DNA of 64,000 nucleotides from Ruminococcus sp. YE71 (GCF_900119155.1 NZ_FPIR01000015.1:37418-101417); one strand, 5' to 3'; numbered from the stretch's first letter, positions 49,679-58,236 are shown. Numbers and translations: made by a program. The notes: a model not told the origin generated them from the letters alone.

Positions 49679-50206
49679 TTACTTGTCGCTGCCGTTTTGG
49701 CGCATCCGTCCGATGATGAGCTGTGCTGTCAGTCCCGTGAACGCTCCTGCTATACAGCCCGTCAGCACAAGTATCGGCAGGTAAACGATGACCGCCGTCG
49801 TCTGCATGACCACGATCGCCGCCGCCGTCTGCCCGATATTGTGCAGTGCCGCGCTGATGACGCTCGCTGTCCAGATGTGCTTTTCATCAACGAACCGCCG
49901 AAGTATCAGCATTCCCACAAGGCAGAGCAGTCCGCCCGTGAGACTGAACGGCAGGGTGCTCAGATTCCCGCCGAAAACACTGCCGAGTAATATCCTGACG
50001 AGCACCATCATCAGCACCTCGGCGCCGCGGTAATGAAAGACAGCATACACCGTGATGATATTCGCGAGGCCGAGCTTCACGCCTGGTATCGGAACGATCG
50101 GCGGTATCTGCATCTCCACCACGAAAATGATGAGCGCGAGTGCGGTCAGCAGCGCAAGACGGGTGAGCCTCTGTGTGCTGAAGCGTTTATCCGACTGCTG
50201 TTTTAT
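49679..50206 (-). CDS. Gx transporter family (heptaprenyl diphosphate synthase component I-like) membrane protein, apparent AUA start
   Basis: The protein has five or six membrane segments and the family signature IPPIVPIPGVKLGLANIITVY, followed by LMMVLVRILLGSVFGG, LPFSLTGGLLCLVGM and SVISAALHNIGQTAAAIVVM. These S-component-like proteins are regularly encoded with ApbE and flavin-dependent electron-transfer genes; their substrate is uncertain. The first usual start (GTG 50122) would cut off the first helix. In frame, an ATA at 50206, seven bases after GAGGTG, begins KQQSDKRF and then TRLALLTALALIIFVVEMQ, the normal N-terminus. This start overlaps the end of apbE by 20 bases, so the genes are coupled. 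Confidence 0.82.
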   Translation of the reverse strand: MKQQSDKRFSTQRLTRLALLTALALIIFVVEMQIPPIVPIPGVKLGLANIITVYAVFHYRGAEVLMMVLVRILLGSVFGGNLSTLPFSLTGGLLCLVGMLILRRFVDEKHIWTASVISAALHNIGQTAAAIVVMQTTAVIVYLPILVLTGCIAGAFTGLTAQLIIGRMRQNGSDK

Positions 50207-51233
50207 CTTCGATCACCTCGGTCTTAATGTCCTTGCGGCCGTCTGCGAGTTCGACGTTGTTTTCGAGTCCTTCGGTCACGAGCAGCCTGCCGTCTTCGGT
50301 AATGAGTATCATGTCAAATCCGCCGTTATTCCGCCAGAATTCTTTCGCCCTTTCCTCGCCCATAACGAACAGCGAGGTCGAGAGCGCGTCGCACAGTCTG
50401 CCCTTGTCGCCCACCACCGTTGCCGAAACGATGCCGCTGTGTGCGGGTCGCCCTGTCGATGGGTCGAGGATATGCCAGTAGGTCTCGCCGTCCTCGCCGA
50501 CGAAAAACCGCTCATATCCTCCCGAGGTTATCACGCACTTGTCCGAAACGCTCAGCTTTGCGATATTGCCGTCCCCGAAGGGATCCTGAATGCCGATCTT
50601 CCAGTCGCTGCCGTCGGGTTTCGAGCCTATCGTCTGGATGTTCCCGCCAAGATCGAGCATGGCGGAAGTCACGCCGTTTTCTTTGAGGATAGCGGTTATC
50701 CTGTCGCCCGTTTCGCCCTTTCCGATGGAGCCGAGGTCGATGCTCATACCCTGTGGCAGTGTGATATTTTGACCCTCGACCCCGATCTCCGAACAGCGGA
50801 CGTTCTGGAGCATAGCGGTGATGGTCTCGTCCGACGGTATCTTGTAATCCCCCGTCGTGAAACCCCATTCGGCGAGTATCGGGTAGAGCGAGATGTCAAG
50901 CGCACCGTCTGTCTTTTCGTTCATCTCGACAGCAAAACGGATGAGCTCGGCGGTCTCGTTCCCGACCGCGACTGTTTTTCCGCCGCTGTGATCGAGGGAA
51001 TATATCTCACTGTTTTTATCCGTGACCGACCACAGCTTTTCGAGCCGTTTTATCTCTGCGTGAGACTCTTCGAGCGCGGTATCCATGTTGCCGTCAAATA
51101 CCGTCACGGTCATGTAGGTGTCCATCGCAAAGTCCGAGAAGCTCTTAGGTTCTGCGGCAGGTTTTTCTGACGGCGAACAAGCTGTCAGCAGGGCGGTCAT
51201 AGCCGTGAAAAGTGTCAGAACAGTGTGTTTGAT
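50187..51233 (-). CDS. apbE: FAD:protein FMN transferase ApbE, lipoprotein, apparent AUC start
   Basis: ApbE covalently attaches FMN to threonine or serine of target proteins outside the membrane. Motifs are FAMDTYMTVTVFDG, DISLYPILAEWGF, SIDLGSIGKGETGDRI, AMLDLGGNIQTIG, HILDPSTGRPA and CDALSTSLFVMG. The ATG at 51200 would leave only MTALLTAC, too short for a lipoprotein signal. Eleven codons upstream, an ATC at 51233 starts IKHTVLTLFTAMTALLTAC, a normal signal with a lysine and lipobox LTAC, eight bases after CGGAG; ATT lies one codon further. The promoter carries a metal-box palindrome. Its targets are not established; the protein at 47635 is one weak candidate. Confidence 0.92.
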   Translation of the reverse strand: MKHTVLTLFTAMTALLTACSPSEKPAAEPKSFSDFAMDTYMTVTVFDGNMDTALEESHAEIKRLEKLWSVTDKNSEIYSLDHSGGKTVAVGNETAELIRFAVEMNEKTDGALDISLYPILAEWGFTTGDYKIPSDETITAMLQNVRCSEIGVEGQNITLPQGMSIDLGSIGKGETGDRITAILKENGVTSAMLDLGGNIQTIGSKPDGSDWKIGIQDPFGDGNIAKLSVSDKCVITSGGYERFFVGEDGETYWHILDPSTGRPAHSGIVSATVVGDKGRLCDALSTSLFVMGEERAKEFWRNNGGFDMILITEDGRLLVTEGLENNVELADGRKDIKTEVIEDKTAVG

Positions 51234-51251
51234 AATATCATCTCCGAACTG

Positions 51252-51299
51252 ATTAGTTAATGCTAACTAAATTATAATATTTCTTACTAAAAATGTCAA
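51252..51299 (-). promoter_or_regulatory. apbE-Gx promoter with metal-box operator
   Basis: Minus strand: TTGACA (51299-51294), 17-base spacer, TATAAT (51276-51271), then GTTAGCATTAACTAAT (51267-51252), matching the box except at the outer base. The same order of elements is seen at feo and DUF3793. Confidence 0.78.
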
Positions 51300-51355
51300 T
51301 CGTAATTCGGGAGAATTAAATAAAAATTCAAATTATGATATCGGACGCTGATATA

Positions 51356-51398
51356 AAAAGGCAGCACGGTACGATGACTGCACTGTGCTGCCAAAAAA
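51356..51398 (-). terminator. Intrinsic terminator of the DUF6985-like gene
   Basis: GGCAGCACGGT pairs with ACTGTGCTGCC and both exits are A/T-rich. It lies 10 bases past the stop. Confidence 0.8.
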
Positions 51399-51407
51399 GT
51401 CTGTAGA

Positions 51408-51866
51408 TCACAAAGCGATGTCCTGAGGACCCACTTCGTCGATCTCATCCCCGATAAGACAAACGCCCACGCCGTTCTCTTTATCCCATGTACAATCAAA
51501 AACGAATGAAACAGCTGTATCGTCATAGTCGTCCTGATCGGGTATTGTTATGCCGATCAGAGTCACCGTTTTAAGTATTTCACGAGCATGATCTACTTCG
51601 GGGTATTCCTTGCTGTCCGTGTCGGAAAATCCCAATTCCTCTCTGCGGGAGTTATAATATCCCAATATACTTTCTGCGATCTTTTCGGTGAGACCGTCGA
51701 GCTTATCCGTGAGCTCTTCAAGCAGGTTCTTTGCGGTCTCGGGAATATCATCCTCATCATCGCTGTCTATCTGAACATCAACGTCATACGGTGTTCCGTT
51801 AAAGCAGACCTCTTCTTTTCCGTACCAGGCTCCGTCGTATTCATATTCCTCAAAATCTGTTTTCAT
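51408..51866 (-). CDS. DUF6985-like acidic cytoplasmic protein
   Basis: The 152-residue protein starts at ATG 51866 after AAAGGAG. It is very acidic (DSDDEDDIPETAKN) and ends in VFDCTWDKENGVGVCLIGDE followed by EVGPQDIAL, the hallmark of DUF6985, a family seen among putative immunity proteins and of no assigned function. No toxin gene is adjacent. The gene is alone, between apbE and the GH5 gene, with an A+T-rich upstream region and its own terminator. Confidence 0.6.
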   Translation of the reverse strand: MKTDFEEYEYDGAWYGKEEVCFNGTPYDVDVQIDSDDEDDIPETAKNLLEELTDKLDGLTEKIAESILGYYNSRREELGFSDTDSKEYPEVDHAREILKTVTLIGITIPDQDDYDDTAVSFVFDCTWDKENGVGVCLIGDEIDEVGPQDIAL

Positions 51867-52091
51867 GATATTTCTCCTTTCTTGTCGATCCTGTAATAGT
51901 TTCACAATCATATCCGATTATAAACCTTTTTTGAGTCATTGTCAAGTTTTTTGGAAAGATCGGTCATTCGCCGATACCCTCAAAACGAAAAGAGAAGCCC
52001 ACCACTGCGCAGGTAAGGCTTCCCTTTATCATGTTCTAAAAACGTGAGTTCAAATATTGATAGCAGTCCGTGACGGTGCCGGTTAATGCAG

Positions 52092-53600
52092 TTACTTGAT
52101 AGTAACGGTCACGGGGTGTCTGATCGACTCAGAGGTAGTCCACTCGCCGCCTACCTTTGCAGCAACAGCTACCTTGTAGGAATTGCCGGGTTTAAGGTTC
52201 TTGGGCGAAGTATAGCTCGTATCGGAACCCGAGAGATCCTGAGTCAGTATTCTCCACTTGCCCGAAACATAAGCCGCAACACAGTATTTTGTTGCACCTT
52301 CAACAGGTTTCCATGTGAGTCGTACCTGGTGGGTCTGCTCGCTGTAATCTACCTTGGTGATAGCGGGATAAACAGGGTCAGCGGGGTCGGTCTTTCCTGT
52401 GAAGCCTGTGATCTCGTCAAAGGCCTTTTTCAGGTCGGGGTTGCTGATCTTGCAGGTGGTTCTGTCGTAGTGACCGCCGTATTCACTGTCGTTTTCACCC
52501 TTCGGAGTCGCCCAGAGAACGGGGCACATCTGACGGTCGTAAGCCGCCTTGCATACCGAGCTCAGGAAACGAACTACAGATGCAGTTTCCTTGCCCTTTG
52601 TAGGACAGCCGTACTCGCCGATGATAACGGGGATACCCTTGTCAACAAAGTTGGTCTTCATCATGTCCATGTTGGCATTGAGCTCGCGGTAATCATCGTC
52701 GGTGCCCCATGTGGAGCGTGCCTTTGCCCAGGATTCATCCTTGTCCTCAAGGATCGCGAAGCCAACGGGAGTGTAGTAATGAACGGATACCGCCATGCGG
52801 TTCGCGGGGTCGTAAGGCATCTTGAACAGCGAGTCGCAGGTGCGGTCGAATCCCGTGTTGTAGCCCGAGATGAGCAGGTGACGCTTGGGGTTGTTTCCGC
52901 CCGACGCACGGATGACGTCTACGAATTTCTGGTTGATGCGGTTGCAGAGGGCGTAGGACTTCTCCTTCTGGGACTGAGTTCCGCTCCACGGATTCCAGAT
53001 GGACTCCCAGCCGAGTTCCTCGTTCTGCGACTCGAAGATGAGGTGATCGTCGTAGTCCTTGAACGCATCGGCGATCTGCTTCCACATGGTCTCGTAGCGC
53101 TTCATGGAGCCTTCCTCGTCGTTCGGGAAGTTGTTCACCCAGCCGTTGTCGTAGTGGATGTTGATGATGCAGTACATATCCGCGTCGATGACCCAGTCAA
53201 CGATCTGCTGAACGCGTGCGGTGTAAGCAGGGCTGATGGTGTAGGTGCTCTTGTCCATCATGTTCGACCATGCCACGGGAACGCGGACAACGCCGAAGCC
53301 TTCGTTCGCCATGCCGTTGATGATCTCCTTCGTGATGATAGGGCTGCCCCATGCGGTCTCGTAATCCTTCGTTTCGAGGATACCGTCGCCCCACTGCTTA
53401 TCGACATCTTCGATCCAGTCGCCGCAGGCTTCCATCGTGTTGCCGAGGTTGATGCCGATGCCCATGTCCTTGACGATCTGAGCAGTTGTCATGTTGCGCA
53501 TACCGCTGTTTCTGGCGGGCAGAGCGCTTGCCTGGATGCTGCTCATCGTGCCGAGCGCCATCACACACGACATAATTGCCGCTGTCAGTTTCTTCTTCAT
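52092..53600 (-). CDS. Secreted GH5 cellulase with FN3-like C-terminus
   Basis: The 502-residue extracellular glucanase starts at an ATG after GGAGGT. Residues 1-27 are the signal peptide. The GH5 barrel (about 35-405) shows MGIGINLGNTMEACGDW, FGVVRVPVAWSN, CIINIHYDNGW, the acid/base glutamate in FESQNEELGWES, AVSVHYYTPVGF, the nucleophile glutamate in VIIGEYGCPT and CPVLWATPKGE. The proline after the acid/base glutamate (usual NEP) is replaced by glutamate. The shared FN3-like module spans about 415-502 (VRLTWKPVEGATKYCVAAYV, SYTSPKNLKPGNSYKVAVAA). It is divergent from an AraC-type regulator that may control it. Confidence 0.92.
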   Translation of the reverse strand: MKKKLTAAIMSCVMALGTMSSIQASALPARNSGMRNMTTAQIVKDMGIGINLGNTMEACGDWIEDVDKQWGDGILETKDYETAWGSPIITKEIINGMANEGFGVVRVPVAWSNMMDKSTYTISPAYTARVQQIVDWVIDADMYCIINIHYDNGWVNNFPNDEEGSMKRYETMWKQIADAFKDYDDHLIFESQNEELGWESIWNPWSGTQSQKEKSYALCNRINQKFVDVIRASGGNNPKRHLLISGYNTGFDRTCDSLFKMPYDPANRMAVSVHYYTPVGFAILEDKDESWAKARSTWGTDDDYRELNANMDMMKTNFVDKGIPVIIGEYGCPTKGKETASVVRFLSSVCKAAYDRQMCPVLWATPKGENDSEYGGHYDRTTCKISNPDLKKAFDEITGFTGKTDPADPVYPAITKVDYSEQTHQVRLTWKPVEGATKYCVAAYVSGKWRILTQDLSGSDTSYTSPKNLKPGNSYKVAVAAKVGGEWTTSESIRHPVTVTIK

Positions 53601-53782
53601 TGTAAGACCTCCAATATTTTAATACTTACATAACAAATAAAAAACGACGTTGTATTGCAATTTTTTGCAAACTGTGTTATACTGATTATAGCACCGATCA
53701 TTTCGGATTTCAAGGAAATAAACGCCACAAAACAGGACAAAACCGACACGAGACTTTTCGGGTGGAAATCAGGGTGATATCT

Positions 53783-54661
53783 ATGTTTAGTATGCCTTTT
53801 GAGGCTTTTACAAGAGATGAGGATTTCCCGTTCTTTATCCAGTACGGAGAACATAAAGAGACGCTTTTTATGCACACGCACGACGCATATGTCGAACTGG
53901 TGATCGTGCTGTCGGGAAGTGCGGTGCATATCGTTGACGGTGAGCAATACAGTATACAAAAAGGTAACATTTTCGTCATAGGTGAGAATACCCAACACGG
54001 ATATGACAGCCCCGAGGATTTTCACATCTGCAACATTATGTTCCGCAAGCGGTTCCTTGATCTGAACTCGATGGACATCGCAGGTACGGCGGGATTTCAG
54101 GCTCTGTTCGTGCTCGAACCGCAGCAGACGAAAACGAAGGGCTTTACCAGCTATCTGAAGCTTCTGCCCGACGAACAGCTTCGCATCGAGAATAAGATCG
54201 CCGCGCTTCACAAGGAGTACCACACCAAGTCGGCGGGCTGGCAGACGATGGTGCGTGCGGAGTTTCTCTGCCTTGTGGTGGAGCTTTCGCGGATGTACGA
54301 CACCAGCCGCATCGAAAACGACGTTGGAATCGTGAAGCTCGCGCCTGCGCTTGCGTACATCGAGCGGCATTTTCAGGAGGAGATGACCGTCGCCGAGCTT
54401 GCAGACCTCACCCACTACTCCGAGCGTCAGTTCCTGCGGCTGTTCAAGGAGGCGACGGGCTACCGACCGATGCAGTACATTACCCGCCTGCGGATACACA
54501 CCGCCTGCCGTCTGCTCTGCGAGACCGAACTTCCCGTGACGGAAATTGCAGAACGGTGCGGCTACACCGACAGCAGTTATTTCGCCAGAGTTTTTCAGCA
54601 CAAGTGTGGTATTTCTCCTAAAGCGTATCGGAAGGACGCCGCGGCGCACAGTGCCGTGTAA
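53783..54661 (+). CDS. AraC family transcription regulator with cupin sensor
   Basis: A 292-residue regulator of the RhaS/MelR type. The N-terminal cupin (about 20-110) has MHTHDAYVELVIVLSGSAVH and FVIGENTQHGYDSPEDFHI, a sugar-binding type. The C-terminal domain has two helix-turn-helix motifs (MTVAELADLTHYSERQFLRL and VTEIAERCGYTDSSYFARVF). I chose ATG 53783, six bases after AGGGTG; a GTG at 53762 has no site. It diverges from the GH5 cellulase gene across a 182-base gap, which suggests regulation by plant oligosaccharides of that neighbour; this is inference. Confidence 0.88.
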   Translation: MFSMPFEAFTRDEDFPFFIQYGEHKETLFMHTHDAYVELVIVLSGSAVHIVDGEQYSIQKGNIFVIGENTQHGYDSPEDFHICNIMFRKRFLDLNSMDIAGTAGFQALFVLEPQQTKTKGFTSYLKLLPDEQLRIENKIAALHKEYHTKSAGWQTMVRAEFLCLVVELSRMYDTSRIENDVGIVKLAPALAYIERHFQEEMTVAELADLTHYSERQFLRLFKEATGYRPMQYITRLRIHTACRLLCETELPVTEIAERCGYTDSSYFARVFQHKCGISPKAYRKDAAAHSAV

Positions 54662-54742
54662 AATGCGAAAGGGCTGAGGATCGGGCGTGCTTTATTATCG
54701 GTCACGCTTGATTTTCATTCCGAGATGTGATAAATATAGTAG

Positions 54743-54895
54743 AAAGCTTTTGGATACGATTTTTCGGATGAATATGTCAATAATATCGACCCTCACACGC
54801 GAAACATGATGCTCTGCGATCTTGTTAAACGCCTGTCGGGGGAGATCACCCTGACAAAGGAGATCGCCGATGACTGCGAAAAGTATCCCGACTGA
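54743..54895 (+). pseudogene. C-terminal fragment of an unknown gene
   Basis: After a stop codon the frame reads KAFGYDFSDEYVNNIDPHTR, then NMMLCDLVKRLSGEITLTKE and a stop at 54895. It looks like real protein (balanced composition, no stops) but has no start and no ribosome site, so I read it as the remnant of a deleted gene. I do not recognise the family. Confidence 0.4.
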
Positions 54896-54931
54896 TGCTT
54901 TGGACTAATGGTCTTTAATAAAGGAGTATAT

Positions 54932-55075
54932 ATGGACAAAGCCGTAAAGACGATCATGGATAACCGCAGCGGCGAATACGACAGAAAAAGCAGGTACCGC
55001 GCTGTTTTGCGGATACCTGCTTTTTTGTTCGGAGCAGTCGATACGCGTGGATACCCCTTGCCCTTTCATTGTTGA
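54932..55075 (+). pseudogene. Remnant start of a gene fused to a terminator
   Basis: AAGGAG and ATG at 54932 begin MDKAVKTIMDNRSGEYDRKS, after which the frame runs into a strong terminator hairpin (54985-55026). A good ribosome site followed at once by a terminator suggests that most of a gene was deleted. The 47-codon product is unlikely to be functional. The rest of the 722-base gap 54662-55383 shows A+T-rich sequence and the GH9 promoter. Confidence 0.35.
54985..55026 (+). terminator. Intrinsic terminator behind the deleted gene
   Basis: AAAAAGCAGGTA pairs with TACCTGCTTTTTT, with a T run. Confidence 0.85.
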
Positions 55076-55229
55076 TCTATGTTTCTGAAAAAGCACAAAA
55101 TATCGTTGAAACTTTATATAAAATGTGAAGAGAAAATGATAGCCCGATGGGGCGATTGTGATATTGTCCATTTTTTGAGCATCATTATTATTACAGTTGA
55201 CAAAAATTTTATAAATAGCAGGATTTTAC

Positions 55230-55258
55230 TTTACATCCGTAAATTGTCGTGTTATTAT
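55230..55258 (+). promoter_or_regulatory. Probable promoter of the GH9 gene
   Basis: TTTACA (55230-55235), 17-base spacer, TATTAT (55253-55258). The leader of about 115 bases includes a CGAAATA/TATTTCG hairpin near 55268-55291. Confidence 0.5.
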
Positions 55259-55383
55259 ATAGTATGGGCGAAATAATATTGCGATATTTCGTCTGATTTT
55301 GCAAAGCTCCTCGATGAGCGCAGGTCATTTGACAGTTTTGATAAAGAAGGAGCTGCTGAATAACAAACGAAAGGAAGATCGGA

Positions 55384-58173
55384 ATGGGAAAAGGTAAATT
55401 TCTCAAAAGATCACTTGCAGGTGTGTCCGCTGCGGTAATGATGTTTACCGAAAGCACGATGATAACCACAAACTCTGCGGTGATCGACGAAGAGAATCCA
55501 AACAACTATCACAACTATGCAGAAGCCTTACAGCTTGCACTTTGCTTCTACGATGCGAACAAGTGCGGCGACAAGGTGGCTGAGGACGGCTATTACTCAT
55601 GGCGTGCAGACTGCCACGTCAAGGACGGCGTTATCCCGCTCCAGCCGATGAGCCCGATGCCTACGGTAGGCAAGGGCAAGACCGACGATCAGCTCACTGA
55701 GGACCAGGGACTCGGCAACGCTGACGACGGCAAGACAAAGCCCAACCTCGGCGACACCGACCCGTCGCTTTATGTCGGCGTGAATATGTCGCAGGAGTTC
55801 ATCGACGAGAACCGCAAATACCTCGACCCCGACGGCGACGGCACTCTTGACCTCACAGGCGGCTGGCACGACGCAGGCGACCACGTCAAGTTCGGTCTGC
55901 CCGGAAGCTATTCCGCATCGACTGTGGGCTGGGGCTACTACGAGTTCCGCGATTCCTACAAGGAGCTGGGTCTCGACAAACACGTTGAGGACGAGCTCCG
56001 CTGGATAAATGACTACTTCATGAAGGTCACCTTCATGGACGATGATGACAACGTCATCGCATACTGCTATCAGGTCGGCGAGGGCAACAACGACCACAAC
56101 TACTGGTGTCCGCCCGAGCTTCAGGTAGAGGACACGATGGTAGCTTCCTCGTCCTGCGCGGTAAAGCGCCCTGCTTACTTCGCGACCGAGGAGATGCCTG
56201 CTTCCGACCAGTGCGCGGGTGCGGCGGCTTCGCTTGCCATCAACTACCTGAACTTCAAGGATACCGACCCCGACTACGCAGAGAAGAGCCTGAAATACGC
56301 TAAGGCGCTCTACGATTTCGCGGTCAAGACCCACGTTGAGGACTGGGAGCCGGGTAAAGTCCCGAACTGCTACAGCCTCGGCTATGACGGCGGTTTCTAT
56401 ACTTCCAGCTACGACTACGATGAACTTGCATGGGCGGCTGTATGGCTCTACTACTGCACCGAGGAATACGATTATATCAACGACATCATCGCAGTTGACG
56501 AGACTACCACCAACGAAAAGGGCGCTCACCCCTACACAGGCTACATGAAGCGCATCATCACCGATACGGGCAACTGCTGGCAGAACATCTGGGTACACTG
56601 CTGGGATACAGTATGGGGCGGCGTGTTCGCGAAGCTCGCACCTGTTACCAATACCGCCCGCGACTGGTACATCTTCCGCTACAACCTTGAGTTCTGGTCG
56701 GGCTGCAAGGAGGGTACAGACACATCCGAATGGGGCTATGAGCCTGTTCACGGTCACAAGTACTTCGGCATGGATGACTTCCTCTGGAACACACCTATGA
56801 CCTCCGATCAGATCGCAGATCTTCCTCTGAGCGATACGAGCAGCGACTTCATCGCCAAGTCCCCGAAGGGTTGGGCAGTCGTTTCGGGCTACGGCTCGGC
56901 TCGATACAACACAGCGGCAGGTCTCTGCGCCTGCGTATACGCAAAGACCACCAAGGACGAGACATTCCTGCCGTGGGCAAGAGCTCAGATGGCTTACGTT
57001 CTCGGCGACAACCCGATGGGTTACGCATACGAGGTAGGCTACGGCAACAGCTTCGCCTGCCATCCGCACCACCGTTCGTCGCACTGCTCGGCTACACAGA
57101 GCATGGACGACCCGATCACACAGGTACACACCCTCTGGGGTGCGCTCGTCGGCGGTCCCGACCTGAAGGACAAGCACGTTGACGAGACCAAGGACTACAT
57201 CTACAACGAGGTCAGCGACGACTATAACGCAGGCTTCTGCGGCGACCTCGCAGGTCTGTATCACTTCTACGGACGCAAGGGCTGTATCGACGCTGACGAG
57301 AACCACCTCATCGAGAACTTCGATATGTCCGCAAACGCCAAGGGCTACGATCAGATCGACGAAAACGGCGATCCGCTGCCTGTCGGATACTTCGTATCGG
57401 GCGGCAAGGCGCAGGAGAAGGAGGACGGCATCCAGCTCAAGATAGTTCTTCACAACAGGACTGTCGATCCCCCGAGATTCGAGTGCGACGTAAAGGCAAG
57501 ATACTTCTTCAACATCAAGGAGCTTCAGGACGCAGGCTACGGCATCGACTACATCGTTTCCCGTATCGACTACGACCAGGAGGCAGGCTATACCAACAAC
57601 AAGTCGCACGCGGTACTTTCCGACCCCGTGAAGTACGACGACAACGGAACCTACTACATCGAGATCACCTGGAAGGACTGCAAGTTCTACGGCAGCCGCG
57701 TATATCAGTTTGCGCTGACCACAAAGATGGATGAGGAAAAGTACGTCTTCCCCGAGTGGGATTCTTCAAACGACTACAGCTATTCCGACCTTGTGAGTTT
57801 CGAGGATGAAAACTCGGCTTCGGCTATCACCGACAAGATCACGCTCTACGCTGACGGCAAGCTGATCTGGGGCGTTGAGCCTGACGGAACGACTGTTACC
57901 ACCGAGGACACCTCCGCCAAGCTCCTGTACGGTGATGTTAACTGCGACGGTAAGGTAACGATCGACGACTCGCTCGCTATCCGTCAGTACGCGGCAAACA
58001 AAAAGAATTACCCGCTGTCCGAGCAGGGCAGAGCAAATGCTGACTGCATCGACGCAGGCAAGGGTCTCAACGAGCTGGACGTCAACGCGATCGAAGCGAT
58101 CGCTATCGGTGCTATCAGTGAAGCAGATCTTCCCATGACTTCTGCCGAGCTCAAAAAGGCACTGGGCAAATAA
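55384..58173 (+). CDS. Secreted GH9 cellulase with dockerin
   Basis: A 929-residue extracellular endo- or processive glucanase. Residues 1-32 are the signal peptide. The GH9 (alpha/alpha)6 barrel spans about 40-650: LTGGWHDAGDHVKFGLP with the paired catalytic aspartates, YCYQVGEGNNDHNYWCPPE, ASDQCAGAAASLAI, VLGDNPMGYAYEVGYG, HPHHRSSHCSA and the acid glutamate in YNEVSDDYNAGFCGDLAGLY. About 660-820 match a CBM3c-like domain (GIQLKIVLHNRT, YFFNIKELQDAGYGIDYIVS). The last 80 residues are a dockerin: LLYGDVNCDGKVTIDDSLAI, then NADCIDAGKGLNELDVNAIE, two calcium-type loops. It is the only secreted enzyme in the window with a dockerin and without the FN3-like module. GGAAGATCGGA precedes the ATG. 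Confidence 0.93.
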   Translation: MGKGKFLKRSLAGVSAAVMMFTESTMITTNSAVIDEENPNNYHNYAEALQLALCFYDANKCGDKVAEDGYYSWRADCHVKDGVIPLQPMSPMPTVGKGKTDDQLTEDQGLGNADDGKTKPNLGDTDPSLYVGVNMSQEFIDENRKYLDPDGDGTLDLTGGWHDAGDHVKFGLPGSYSASTVGWGYYEFRDSYKELGLDKHVEDELRWINDYFMKVTFMDDDDNVIAYCYQVGEGNNDHNYWCPPELQVEDTMVASSSCAVKRPAYFATEEMPASDQCAGAAASLAINYLNFKDTDPDYAEKSLKYAKALYDFAVKTHVEDWEPGKVPNCYSLGYDGGFYTSSYDYDELAWAAVWLYYCTEEYDYINDIIAVDETTTNEKGAHPYTGYMKRIITDTGNCWQNIWVHCWDTVWGGVFAKLAPVTNTARDWYIFRYNLEFWSGCKEGTDTSEWGYEPVHGHKYFGMDDFLWNTPMTSDQIADLPLSDTSSDFIAKSPKGWAVVSGYGSARYNTAAGLCACVYAKTTKDETFLPWARAQMAYVLGDNPMGYAYEVGYGNSFACHPHHRSSHCSATQSMDDPITQVHTLWGALVGGPDLKDKHVDETKDYIYNEVSDDYNAGFCGDLAGLYHFYGRKGCIDADENHLIENFDMSANAKGYDQIDENGDPLPVGYFVSGGKAQEKEDGIQLKIVLHNRTVDPPRFECDVKARYFFNIKELQDAGYGIDYIVSRIDYDQEAGYTNNKSHAVLSDPVKYDDNGTYYIEITWKDCKFYGSRVYQFALTTKMDEEKYVFPEWDSSNDYSYSDLVSFEDENSASAITDKITLYADGKLIWGVEPDGTTVTTEDTSAKLLYGDVNCDGKVTIDDSLAIRQYAANKKNYPLSEQGRANADCIDAGKGLNELDVNAIEAIAIGAISEADLPMTSAELKKALGK

Positions 58174-58197
58174 TCGCATACGGTTACAATGAATATT

Positions 58198-58236
58198 TCA
58201 CGCCGATACTCGGAAAGGGTATCGGCGTGATTTTTG
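58198..58236 (+). terminator. Intrinsic terminator shared by the GH9 and BspA-like genes
   Basis: TCACGCCGATA pairs with TATCGGCGTGA, followed by TTTTTG; both convergent genes end nearby. Confidence 0.85.

Noticed and set aside
43311..51299. Reading the repeated GTTAG-N6-CTAAC boxes as a CRISPR array or transposon ends
   Set aside because: Spacing is irregular, copies sit at promoters and no spacer or transposase structure is present.
52086..53633. Long + strand open frame opposite the GH5 gene
   Set aside because: It is an antisense shadow: no ribosome site, unusual composition, and the minus strand encodes an unmistakable GH5 enzyme.
55079..55276. 65-codon open frame before the GH9 gene
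   Set aside because: A+T-rich frame over the promoter region with no ribosome site.
55597..57609. 670-codon minus-strand open frame opposite the GH9 gene
   Set aside because: Shadow of codon bias; no start signal or protein-like motifs.
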